Of a stretch of 64,000 nt of DNA, positions 52,935 through 61,083 are shown piece by piece (position 1 is the first letter of the stretch; every line of letters starts with the position of its first letter). The notes beneath the pieces are model-generated. The model ran no database searches. It saw only the letters and a program-made list of their open reading frames with translations, and was not told the DNA's origin. Made by a program: the position numbers and the translations under genes. Source of the DNA: Neobacillus sp. PS3-34 (GTDB lineage Bacteria; Bacillota; Bacilli; Bacillales; Cytobacillaceae); assembly GCF_030915465.1 (NCBI RefSeq), contig NZ_CP133267.1, forward strand, positions 248,001 to 312,000, given 5' to 3'.

Positions 52935-53980
52935 CTTTGTCTTGCGACGATTCCGTTATGGACTTTTATAAAACCGTGCCTGAGGATATCAAATCCCCCT
53001 TCGTATACATAAAGCCCCATTTGCCGGATATCCATCAATTCCCTGTACGTATGGTTCATGACATCAGCCATTATGGTGTAGAAGAGTCTCGATTTCATCT
53101 GATGTCTTGGCGTCGTCATGATTGCATAGCCGCCCGGCTTTAAAAATTTTCTATGCCAGTCCATGACCTCATGCTTGTATTCATCAGGAAAGTGCTCCAG
53201 CAGCCCTACACTCAGGACAATATCAAACTCCTTGCCGAAAGGAAGATTTCTTATATCGTCCACCACATAATGAATATTCATCTGGTCCTTATACCAAACA
53301 CGAGGCTGATTGGTTGCCGGATTTGTCCCAAGGAAAGGATAGCTCTCCGGAAATAATCCAAATCGGTCCGTCCTGCAAAAGTCATCATAATCTACGAGGA
53401 CAACCTCTCCTTCCGGATACATCGCATAAAGCTGCATCGCTTCATAGCCCTCGGCTGCTCCTAAAAAGAGAATCCTTGGTTTCTCGATATCCAATCCTTT
53501 AAAAAGTGCCCTTTTACCACGCGGATCCCAAACCCCGTCTTCAATCCGGTGTGCATAATTCCAAAGTGACAGGCGAACAGTTTCCCCTAACGCTTTCTTC
53601 ACGTCGCCAATTTGAAATCTGGATAAATATTTTTTCAATTCCTTTTTCGAGGCATTTAACTCTCCGGGAATATCCTTCACAAACCATTCATGAAAGGAAC
53701 GGTTGAAAAATTCCCAAGAGGTTTTAACCGACATTTCACCATTGTCCAATTCCCAGTCACGTTTCGATTTAGCTACCGTTTTCACTTCATACGGTTTGCC
53801 AACATCCTTCCAGGAGAGCAGTGACCAATCGTTGACCAGATTTGCATTGATAAACTGGTCAATATCATCATTGGACGGATGCCTTAAGTCGATACGGTGG
53901 TTCGGCGTCAATTCGGTCCACCCAAAGTTCTCTTCACTATATAACCTAGTTTCCTTGTTTTCTGCTGCCATCTCGAGCAT
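52931..53980 (-). CDS. SAM-dependent methyltransferase of unknown role
   Basis: 349 residues. A long N-terminal domain (~165 residues, with TAxK-like helices and VRLSLWNYAHRIEDGVWDPRG) precedes the SAM-binding core: PRILFLGAAEGYEAMQLYAMYP (motif I), EVVLVDYDDFCRTDRF (acidic loop), VVDDIRNLPFGKEFDIVLSVGLLEHFPDEY and WHRKFLKPGGYAIMTTPRHQM. It is a Methyltransf_11-like core with an extra N-terminal domain. The acceptor is unknown. AAAGGGG precedes the ATG by about twelve bases. Confidence 0.8.
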   Translation of the reverse strand: MLEMAAENKETRLYSEENFGWTELTPNHRIDLRHPSNDDIDQFINANLVNDWSLLSWKDVGKPYEVKTVAKSKRDWELDNGEMSVKTSWEFFNRSFHEWFVKDIPGELNASKKELKKYLSRFQIGDVKKALGETVRLSLWNYAHRIEDGVWDPRGKRALFKGLDIEKPRILFLGAAEGYEAMQLYAMYPEGEVVLVDYDDFCRTDRFGLFPESYPFLGTNPATNQPRVWYKDQMNIHYVVDDIRNLPFGKEFDIVLSVGLLEHFPDEYKHEVMDWHRKFLKPGGYAIMTTPRHQMKSRLFYTIMADVMNHTYRELMDIRQMGLYVYEGGFDILRHGFIKVHNGIVARQR

Positions 53981-54000
53981 TTCATTTGTGCCCCTTTCCC

Positions 54001-54323
54001 CTAGGATTTTAACGTCTTCTCCAGCTCATGCTGCAATTTTCCGAATAGAATTAACCGATACATCCTGAAATCGGCCTTAGCGACCAAACGGGATGGCCGA
54101 ATGTTGCCGGCTTATTTCCTTCAATGAAAAAATGGCTGATCCAGGCAAAGGCGTATGCCGTTACAGGTGCGAGCAGCAAAAGCCAAAAGTTCAAAGTGTA
54201 CAGTGTCAAAAGAATAAAAATAAACACAAAGCTTGTTCCAACGAAATGCCACGCCCGTGTAGAAGGCTTGCTGTGCTGTTTTAAATAAAACGGCCAAAAT
54301 TCCTCATAATTTTTGAAAGACAT
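54001..54323 (-). pseudogene. Mpo1-like/DUF962 membrane protein, one-base frameshift
   Basis: The frame from 54323 is a DUF962 (YGL010w/Mpo1-like) protein: FKNYEEFWPFYLKQHSKPSTRAWHFVGT, two membrane helices, then FAWISHFFIEGNKPATFGHPVWSL. At 54073-54076 (CTAAGGCCGATT, expected CTAAAGGCC or CTAAGGGCC) it breaks. Repaired, it continues ADFRMYRLILFGKLQHELEKTLKS to TAG 54001, giving ~107 residues, the family length. Fungal Mpo1 is an iron-dependent dioxygenase of 2-hydroxy fatty acids; bacterial members are uncharacterised. Confidence 0.85.
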
Positions 54324-54469
54324 TATTTCACTCTCCCTTTGTTTCCGACGGATTACAACATTAGTAAGCTCTTAATATAAAATATTCAACAGAGCAGGTG
54401 ATAATCCTTTTAAGTCTTCCACTACATTATGTTTATGATGGAAATTTTCACCGCTCAGGTACTATGTTC

Positions 54470-54860
54470 TGTCCAATAGGACCTTTTTATTGGTCAGTCT
54501 CCCGCTCCAGTTGTCTGGTTTTGTCCAATAGGACCCTTCTATTGGACATTTTTCCACTCCGGATGGCTCGTTTTGTCCAATAGGACCCTTCTATTGGACA
54601 TTTTTCCACTCCGGATGGCTCGTTTTGTCTAATAGGACCCTTCTATTGGACATTTTCCCACTCCGGATGGCTCCTTTTGTCCATTAGGACTCCTCTATTG
54701 GACATTTTTCCACTCCGGATGACTCCTTTTGTCTAATAGGACCCTACCATTGGACATTTTCACCACTTCTGTACATTGTTTTGTCCAATAGGACCTTTTT
54801 ATTGGACAGTCTCCCGTTCCAGTTGACTCGTTTTGTCCAAAAGGAACCTTCTATTGGAAA
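54470..54860. repeat. Tandem array 2: eight 52-bp units with a perfect internal dyad
   Basis: GTCC/GTCT cores occur at 54471, 54523, 54575, 54627, 54679, 54731, 54783 and 54835, exactly 52 bases apart. The typical unit has TGTCCAATAG-GACCCTT-CTATTGGACA, a perfect ten-base inverted repeat, followed by TTTTTCCACTCCGGATGGCT as spacer. It is the same repeat as array 1 but with its own unit consensus. The 690-base stretch 54324-55010 holds only this array and a terminator; no gene is seen in it. Confidence 0.94.
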
Positions 54861-54933
54861 TTTACCGCTTTACCTGCCTGTAGTATTTAACTGTGTCATA
54901 TTACCCCCAAACGACTTTTCATCCTTATTCAAT

Positions 54934-54969
54934 AAAAAAATGACGTATGCATTCCATACGTCATTTTTA
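54934..54969. terminator. Terminator of ABC exporter operon, related to 38434-38468
   Basis: ATGACGTATG pairs with CATACGTCAT across five bases, with A7 on one side and T5 on the other. On the minus strand it ends the ABC exporter operon. Its flank TTATTCAATAAAAAAA resembles that of the terminator at 38434 (TTATTCCACAAAAAAA). Confidence 0.87.
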
Positions 54970-55010
54970 AAGTCATTTAAATTTTTATGCTCTCACAAAG
55001 GAACCACCTA

Positions 55011-56156
55011 TTAGCTTATTCCTGAATTAAAAAACTTTTTAAACCTTAGTGAAGCGAATACGAGTCCGACAAGTCCAAATGCCATTAAAATGAGGATGGT
55101 AGGCCAGATGCCTCCTATGTGCGCACCTCGGATCATGACATCCTGCAGCCCTTGCTGCGCCCAGTATTGTGGCGTAAATTTCCCGATTACCTGTGCAAAG
55201 GTTGGCAGGAAATCATACGGAAACCATAACCCACCTACAACCGCCCCGCCCATGGTGATAATCTGGACAAACGCGACACCTTGATTTTCACTTTTAACCA
55301 GGACTGAAAGCAGTAGCCCAAGACCTGTTCCGCATATCGCCAGGCTTACGACAATCAGAATAATTGATAGGGGATCACCAAGATGCAAATCATAGACAAC
55401 CTTACCAAAGATGAGCAAAACAGCAGATTGAGTGAGAACGACCAGAATATTTGGCACCCACATTCCGATCAAGTAATGGAAGGATTTCATCGGTGTGCTG
55501 CGCAGCCTTGAAAGCATCCCTGATTCCTTATCCTTTAAAAAGTTACGGATCATCGTAATCATGATAAAAAAGACAAACATAACCGTGTAACCCGGGACTA
55601 CCTGGGATACCATGTTTAGTTTCGAGGCATTTTCCTTAATATCCTTTACTAACAAAGGTGGTGTTAATGCTTTTTTCACCTGGTTATCATCCTGCCCTAG
55701 GGAAATCAGCGTCTGCTTGATTTTCATTTCTCTGGAACCTGCTGAAAAGTTCTCGAGCAATGCTTTGATCGGAGCAACAGACGTATCTTCCGCTGCGTCA
55801 CGGTAAAGCTGAATTTCAGCCTGTTCTCCTGCTGACGTTTTATCCCCATAACCCTTTGGGATAACGAGAAGAGATGTAGACTTTCCATTTTTAATTTTAT
55901 CGATTTGTTTTTTCAAAGAAAGAGAACGATCCTGTGTCAATTCAAAGCCCGGAATATTCTTGAGCTGTTTTACCAAACCAGCAGACATGGAGGAATGATC
56001 CTGGTCGAAATATCGAATGGAAATTGTATCTTTTGCATTTCCAAAGATAGATGCAAACATAACGATAAAAAAGATTGGCAGTAAAAACAGCCAGAAAAAA
56101 GTTCCTTTTTCCTTTAAAACCACCTGAATTTCTTTCCTGATAATACTTTTAATCAT
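55011..56156 (-). CDS. ABC-2 type transporter permease
   Basis: 381 residues. One N-terminal helix (FFWLFLLPIFFIVMFASIF), a large outside domain of ~140 residues (SIRYFDQDHSSMSAGLVKQL ... LVIPKGYGDKTSAGEQAEIQLYRD), then about five helices including the ABC2_membrane_3-type segment SGMLSRLRSTPMKSFHYLIGMW. It pairs with the ATPase gene just upstream (17-base gap) to form an exporter; the substrate is unknown, with drugs, peptides or lipids common for this type. Downstream come its terminator and the 52-bp array. Confidence 0.88.
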   Translation of the reverse strand: MIKSIIRKEIQVVLKEKGTFFWLFLLPIFFIVMFASIFGNAKDTISIRYFDQDHSSMSAGLVKQLKNIPGFELTQDRSLSLKKQIDKIKNGKSTSLLVIPKGYGDKTSAGEQAEIQLYRDAAEDTSVAPIKALLENFSAGSREMKIKQTLISLGQDDNQVKKALTPPLLVKDIKENASKLNMVSQVVPGYTVMFVFFIMITMIRNFLKDKESGMLSRLRSTPMKSFHYLIGMWVPNILVVLTQSAVLLIFGKVVYDLHLGDPLSIILIVVSLAICGTGLGLLLSVLVKSENQGVAFVQIITMGGAVVGGLWFPYDFLPTFAQVIGKFTPQYWAQQGLQDVMIRGAHIGGIWPTILILMAFGLVGLVFASLRFKKFFNSGIS

Positions 56157-56173
56157 TCGCTTATCTCCTTTTC

Positions 56174-57093
56174 TTAATCGCGCAGGGATGTTCCGGTTAA
56201 GGACAGGAAGACACTCTCAAGTGATGGGCGCATCATTTCTAGCGCCCTTGCCTGCAGTCCTTCTTCCCTGATTTTTTTAGATACAAGTTCAATAGAATCC
56301 AAAACATTATCCGATTCCAGCAGCCAGCCTTTTTTGTATTCTGTAACCTTTTTGATTCCTTCCATAATAGGAGGCTTTTGACCTTCCTGAAGTTCAAGAT
56401 ACACGGCCTTCGTCGCGTATCGGGAAAGGAGCTCATCCAGATTGCCTTGTACAATTACTTTTCCATTATCAATGATCGCAATATCGTCACAAAGCGCTTC
56501 TACTTCTTCCATATAATGAGTAGAATAAATGATCGTTACGCCGCTATTTCGCAGCTGGCGAATGATATCGAAAATATGATTTCTCGACTGAGGGTCAATC
56601 CCTACTGTTGGTTCATCAAGAATGACGACCTTGGGTTGATGGAGGAGTGCCGCCGCAATATTAATGCGCCGCTTCATACCGCCTGAATAAGTATGGATCG
56701 GATCCTTTGCCCGTTCACTCAGGCCGACCTGCTGTAATACCTCCGCAATCCTTTCCTTCAGCTGCTTGCCTTTTACACCGTACATTTCTCCAAAGAAAAC
56801 CAGATTATTATACGCGGAAATTTTATCATACAAGGTAATTTCCTGCGGAACATAGCCCACTTGGCGCCTTATGGCATCCGCAGCTTTCCTAATATCACTT
56901 CCCAAAACATTCACGTTACCCGAATCTGCATCAATGATGCCGGTAATGATTTTCATCGTTGTTGACTTACCAGCTCCGTTAGGGCCAAAAGACCGAAGCA
57001 GCTACCCTCTTTAACTGCAAAACTAACATTTTCCAAAGCTGGTTTAGTCCCATATTTTTTTACCAGATTGCTAACTTCTAGTGTTGCATCCAT
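56174..57093 (-). pseudogene. ABC transporter ATP-binding protein, one-base frameshift in the Walker A motif
   Basis: From ATG 57093 (GGAGG upstream) the frame reads MDATLEVSNLVKKYGTKPAL and FAVKEGSCFGLL. At 56982-56986 one G is missing (TTTTGGCCC, expected TTTTGGGCCC). Repaired, it gives GLLGPNGAGKSTTMKI, the Walker A. Then come QVGYVPQEITLYDKIS (Q-loop), HTYSGGMKRRINIAAALLH (signature), PKVVILDEPTVGIDP (Walker B) and YSTHYMEEVEALC (H-loop). About 306 residues repaired. The break would remove ATP binding entirely, yet everything else is intact, so assembly error is likely. Pairs with the permease downstream. Confidence 0.9.
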
Positions 57094-57299
57094 TTTTAAT
57101 TCCTCCACCGTCCTACAAAAGTCTTTTATCATAAAATAATGACCATGTCCTTTTTCAATTTATGAGTTTCCAACTATAAGTATATTCACCTTCACATTAA
57201 TTATGGTAATATCCTAAAATTGGATATTTAAATTGTAAAATACTAGGGGTATAATATCAAACCATTTTCCTATTTCTCATCTAGTTCTAATGTCTTAAC

Positions 57300-57333
57300 G
57301 AAAAAAAGCATCGGTACCTGTCAACCGATGCTT
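57300..57333 (-). terminator. Terminator of the GNAT gene at 57341
   Basis: On the minus strand AAGCATCGG pairs with CCGATGCTT across ten bases, then TTTTTTT. The ~245 bases between it and the ABC ATPase start hold no gene that I can see. Confidence 0.82.
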
Positions 57334-57340
57334 AAAACGT

Positions 57341-57858
57341 TCATCTAATATTAGATTGAATGAGCAGGCCGTTCGGGCGAAGGCGAGCCATGACGATTTC
57401 ATCAACAAATTCACCATGTGCTCTTAAACTGCCAATTTTTACTCCTTCTTCTATGAAACCAAATTTTTCATATAATATTTTTGCCCTTGGATTTGTTTCA
57501 AGCACACCTAGCTCCACTCTCTCAAGCATCAGCCAATTATCGGCCAAATCAAGCATCTTTGTAAGTAAAGCCTTGCCAATCCCTTGTTTATGATATTCAC
57601 TGTCAACTCCAATGAATAGATCCCCCGAATGTGATTTGCTGCTTGTCCCTGTGTCATCCCGACAAATCCCACCACATTGCCGTTTAGTTCAGCGACAAAT
57701 TCATAATGATTAGGTGCCAGATTTCGAAGTCTATTTTCCATCACATCCAAACGCATGCTTGGGAGAAAAACCATATACGGCAGAACTGCACCCTGAGTAG
57801 AAATTCTGTGGATCGCACTGGCATCCTGGACCTGGACAGGACGTATATTGATATCCAT
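57341..57858 (-). pseudogene. GNAT acetyltransferase, one-base frameshift
   Basis: Read across a break at 57647-57649 (CAGGGACA, expected CAGGGGACA) this is ~172 residues. The N-terminal half is INIRPVQVQDASAIHRIS, MENRLRNLAPNHYEFVAELNGNVVGFVGMTQGT. After the break come HSGDLFIGVDSEYHKQGIGKALLTKML (acetyl-CoA loop) and VELGVLETNPRAKILYEKFGFIEEGVKIGSLR. This is a YhhY/PhnO-like small GNAT. The substrate is unknown. Confidence 0.82.
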
Positions 57859-57945
57859 ATTAGAACCCCCTAAAGAATAATTTCTTTAGGTATTCTTCAA
57901 GATGCCGGAAAATTCCTACTTGGAGAACAAGGAATAAAACAATTA

Positions 57946-59136
57946 TTATAAAACAATTTTACCTATTAACACTTGCAGTAATTCCTCTCCAGACATAGCT
58001 GCTTCGCCGCCGCCCTGGGCAAAGGAATCATTTCCGCCACCCTTTCCATTAATCAGGGGAAATACCGACGCCGCAATTTCCTTCATATTAATAATTGATC
58101 CATTTCCTCTTGCACAGACAATTTGAAGCTTATTGTCCGTTTCAGAAACAAGGATTACATTTAGCTTTTCGTTAAAAGGGATTATTGTCCGGGCCAGCTT
58201 TTGCAGTTCCTGCATTGACCTGTCCCTAAAAACCTTTGATACCAGGCTATTTTGGCTTTGATTTACTAAGCCAATGGCTTCATGTTTAAGGAGTTCTTCT
58301 TTTGAGGATTCCAATTCCTTTTCTAGTGATTTAACATTTTGCAGCAGCCGCTGTACAGACTCACTCATCCCCTCTTCAGGTGCATTCAGAAGAGGACTTA
58401 ACTCAGTCAGGATCTTATGTTTTTGAAAAAGCTGTTTCCTAACACGATTTCCACATACAAAACGCAATCTGATTTTCTTTTTTTGCTTTTCCCAGTCAAG
58501 AATTTTGAGCGAGGCAACTTGACCTGTCGCTGACGGATGTGTTCCGCCGCAGCCATTATAGTCAAACTCAGGGATGATAACGAGCCTGATATTGTCTGAA
58601 ACCGCGATTTTTTTTCTAAGCGGGTAATTGGCAAGCTCGTCTGCACTTATCCATTTGGTTTCAATCGGCCTATTCTCAAGAATGATTTGATTTGCCAAAT
58701 CTTCCGCCTTCCAAGCATGTTCCTCTGTCAGTTCTTCCACATCCAGATCAATGGTAAGAAACTCTTGTCCCAAATGGAAGCTCACGGTTTTGAAATCAAA
58801 TAAGGATTCAAGCGCAGCGGAAAGGATATGCTGCCCCGAATGCTGCTGCATATGGTCAAAGCGCCTCTCCCAATCGATTCTACCTGCTACATCCCCATTT
58901 GCATCTTTTAGTGGTCCCTGTATGAAATGACGGATTTCTCCCTCGAGTGCCTCCACATTCTCCACCGGAATGCCATTTAATGTTCCTGTATCATGCGGCT
59001 GCCCTCCGCCTGTCGGGTAAAACGCGGTTTCTTTTAAAACGACGTACCATTTCCCTGAATCATCCTGGTCCTGTTTGATAATTTTCGAGGTGAATTCCTG
59101 CATATAAGCATCTTGATAATATAATTTATCTTTCAT
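57946..59136 (-). CDS. Alanyl-tRNA editing protein AlaX-type (long form with DHHA1)
   Basis: 396 residues. The N-terminal tRNA_SAD-like domain has KETAFYPTGGGQPHDTG and the zinc ligands in FDHMQQHSGQHILSAALE (H-x3-H). NGCGGTHPSATGQV supplies Cys and His, and the C-terminal DHHA1 domain ends GGNDSFAQGGGEAAMSGEELL. This is the AlaX-L form, a free editing protein that removes Ser or Gly from mischarged tRNA-Ala. It is monocistronic. Confidence 0.93.
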   Translation of the reverse strand: MKDKLYYQDAYMQEFTSKIIKQDQDDSGKWYVVLKETAFYPTGGGQPHDTGTLNGIPVENVEALEGEIRHFIQGPLKDANGDVAGRIDWERRFDHMQQHSGQHILSAALESLFDFKTVSFHLGQEFLTIDLDVEELTEEHAWKAEDLANQIILENRPIETKWISADELANYPLRKKIAVSDNIRLVIIPEFDYNGCGGTHPSATGQVASLKILDWEKQKKKIRLRFVCGNRVRKQLFQKHKILTELSPLLNAPEEGMSESVQRLLQNVKSLEKELESSKEELLKHEAIGLVNQSQNSLVSKVFRDRSMQELQKLARTIIPFNEKLNVILVSETDNKLQIVCARGNGSIINMKEIAASVFPLINGKGGGNDSFAQGGGEAAMSGEELLQVLIGKIVL

Positions 59137-59295
59137 CCATACTCACTCCCGCTGACTGCCTATTTTAATTGCTTTAAGTATTACTTACACAAATATGATA
59201 TTAAATTTAAATCATATTGGCAAAAATCACCGATCTCCTTCACTCTTAAAAATAATGTGTAAATCCTCCCAGTTATACTTTAGACAGGAATACTT

Positions 59296-59320
59296 GTTTC
59301 ATCTGATGTGATTCGGGTAA
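59296..59320 (+). promoter_or_regulatory. SigB-type promoter of the CsbD-family gene
   Basis: GTTTCA and GGGTAA are spaced by 13 bases, matching the SigB consensus GTTTAA-N12-15-GGGTAT at ten of twelve positions. It lies 35 bases before the start codon of a csbD-type gene, which in B. subtilis is SigB-controlled. Confidence 0.75.
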
Positions 59321-59355
59321 AAGAGTACTATAACAACTTGAAGGAGGAATTAGAC

Positions 59356-59553
59356 ATGAATAAAGATCAATCAAAAGGTGTATTGGATCAAGTTAAAGGT
59401 GATTTGAAAGAAGGCTACGGTAAACTTACCGATAACGAATCTCTCGAAGCAGAAGGTAAAGCCGATAAGGCAAAAGGTACAGTACGTGAAAAATATGGCG
59501 ATGTAAAGGAAAAAGTGTCTGGTGGATTTAACGACGCTGTCGATAAACATTAA
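59356..59553 (+). CDS. CsbD-family general stress protein
   Basis: 65 residues from ATG 59356 (AAGGAGG upstream). MNKDQSKGVLDQVKGDLKEG is the standard CsbD opening, followed by YGKLTDNESLEAEGKADKA and KGTVREKYGDVKEKVSGGF. Small, helical, hydrophilic. Its biochemical role is not known. A SigB-type promoter lies upstream, and the next gene is another stress protein. Confidence 0.93.
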   Translation: MNKDQSKGVLDQVKGDLKEGYGKLTDNESLEAEGKADKAKGTVREKYGDVKEKVSGGFNDAVDKH

Positions 59554-59572
59554 TAAGGGTATTTCCTAAAAC

Positions 59573-59606
59573 AAACCGGGCTAATCATAATGATTTGCCC
59601 GGTTTT
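59573..59606 (+). terminator. Terminator of CsbD-family gene
   Basis: AAACCGGGC pairs with GCCCGGTTT across 15 bases (with a further inner TAATCAT/ATGATTT pairing), then T. Confidence 0.82.
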
Positions 59607-59710
59607 AACGTTTTCTAATTTGGTTTTCATTCCATTCTGCCTCTGTATCCCCATTAACATGCATGCCATATTTTTTGAAAAGGATTAAATAATTGATAGG
59701 GGTTGTAATA

Positions 59711-60091
59711 ATGGCTAAAAAAGTATTAGGGGTTTATCGTACTAGTGATGAAGTTATTACTGCAATTGAGAAGCTACGAAGCCAAGGCTCCTCAATTAAG
59801 AGCTTATCCGTTTTAGCAAACACCCGAAATATCCCTTCTTATGTTCAAAATGAAACAGGGGTACCTTCAGAAGAGTTTACTGTTGAAGTAGACAACGATA
59901 AGGATCACCAATATTTTATCGACAGCCTTGTATCGGCATTTGAAGGCAATGTAAATACGGGTGAATCAAACCGTTCCTTTTATGATCGTTTTGTGGAATT
60001 CGGAATTGATGAAGAGGCAGCGCGTGAGTATGAAAAGGATATTTTTGCTGGCCGAATCCTTCTTCTGTCCGACACCACAACGACGGGTTGA
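59711..60091 (+). CDS. YflT-type general stress protein (PF11181)
   Basis: 126 residues from ATG 59711 (AGGGGT upstream). KKVLGVYRTSDEVITAIEKLRSQG is the opening of YflT-like heat-induced stress proteins. It continues IKSLSVLANTRNIPS and FYDRFVEFGIDEEAAREYEKDIFAGRILLLSD, which contains the Y-x-x-x-I-x-x-G-x-I-L-L motif. No clear SigB -10/-35 pair is seen just upstream. Its job is not known. Confidence 0.87.
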   Translation: MAKKVLGVYRTSDEVITAIEKLRSQGSSIKSLSVLANTRNIPSYVQNETGVPSEEFTVEVDNDKDHQYFIDSLVSAFEGNVNTGESNRSFYDRFVEFGIDEEAAREYEKDIFAGRILLLSDTTTTG

Positions 60092-60100
60092 ATCAGCTCA

Positions 60101-60132
60101 AAAAATAGACTGCCCGATCTCATCTGGCAGTC
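60101..60132 (-). terminator. Terminator of the DUF2238 gene
   Basis: On the minus strand GACTGCC pairs with GGCAGTC across eleven bases and continues with TATTTTTTG. Confidence 0.75.
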
Positions 60133-60136
60133 CTTC

Positions 60137-60747
60137 TTATTTTTTGCGTAAAATCTGATTATGAAATACAGACAGCGCAAGTAAACAAAGTACGCCTCCA
60201 CTTAATGCAAGTGCCATATCCCACTCAGAGTCCCAGATATCTCCCTGTGCCCCTAAAAAATCATTTGCAGCCCGGCAAGAATTTCCGCTGCCAGCCATTC
60301 GGCAATTTCATAGCACGCTGATAGCGCCAGAATAACGCACAATGTAAGAAAAACAAGCCATTTTGAGGGCTTTAGGCAAGTACGCCTAATCAAAAGTTCT
60401 CGGATGGGTATTGCTAAAAAACCCTTGGAAAAGTGCCCAAAACGGTCATAATGATTTCTTTTCAAATCATAATGGTTTTTTAGCCACTCAAATAAAGGAA
60501 CCTTTGCATATGTAAAGTGTCCGCCAATGAACATGAATACAGTCAATATAGCTATTATTGCATACGACAATGTTGTGAACTGAAAACGATTATAGGTGAA
60601 AAGTAGAATGAGGATCCCTGTCACAGCAGGCAGGACTTCCATTACCCACGTTAAATAACTGGCGGGTTTTATCGCTGACCACACGAACACAATACTAGCA
60701 AAACAAAGCAAAATGATATGAACAGAATTTATTTTGTTTTTTTCCAT
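60137..60747 (-). pseudogene. DUF2238 (YjdF-like) membrane protein, one-base frameshift
   Basis: From ATG 60747 (AAGGGGAG upstream) the frame gives six or so membrane helices and the family's conserved HYDLKRNHYDRFGHFSKGFLAIP motif, then ACYEIAEWLAAEILAG. One G is missing in the run at 60271-60273. Repaired, it continues GAANDFLGAQGDIWDSEWDMALALSG and ends in a short basic tail at TAA 60137, giving ~203 residues. YjdF-like proteins are uncharacterised membrane proteins. Confidence 0.83.
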
Positions 60748-60810
60748 GCGACACTCCCCTTCTATTGGGTTCATTATTCAGTATGAATGGGAATGAAGGT
60801 TCTTATGCAA

Positions 60811-60844
60811 AAGGCCACCCAGCTTTTTCTGAGTGGCCTTTTTT
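60811..60844. terminator. Hairpin terminator beside repeat copy 2, probably that of proS
   Basis: AAGGCCAC pairs with GTGGCCTT, with CAG/CTG above, and A/T tracts stand on both sides. On the minus strand it lies downstream of proS, with the 230-bp repeat between the stop codon and this hairpin. Confidence 0.75.
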
Positions 60845-60848
60845 ATTA

Positions 60849-61078
60849 GTCTGTTTTCGTATACTTTGTTGCTATTTAAGAAGTAGTTGATTTCCACTCC
60901 AGGATGCTCGCTTTCCGCGGGGCGGGCGGTGAGCCTCCTCGGCGCACAACGCCTGTGGGGTCTCACCTGTCCCGCTGCTCCCGCAGGAGTCTCGCACCTT
61001 CCGTTCCAATCAACTTCTTTTTCAACGATTTGCTTTTTAAAACCTATTTACAAAACAACAATCTTTTAGAAAACAGCA
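60849..61078. repeat. Inverted-repeat intergenic element, copy 2, with candidate 8-bp target duplication
   Basis: Same element as 37724-37946, roughly 85-90 percent identical by eye, with CTGTTTTC at 60851 and GAAAACAG ending at 61076 as terminal inverted repeats. TTTTATTA stands directly on both sides (60841-60848 and 61079-61086) as a possible 8-bp target site duplication. It lies between the proS stop codon and a terminator hairpin. Confidence 0.87.
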
Positions 61079-61083
61079 TTTTA

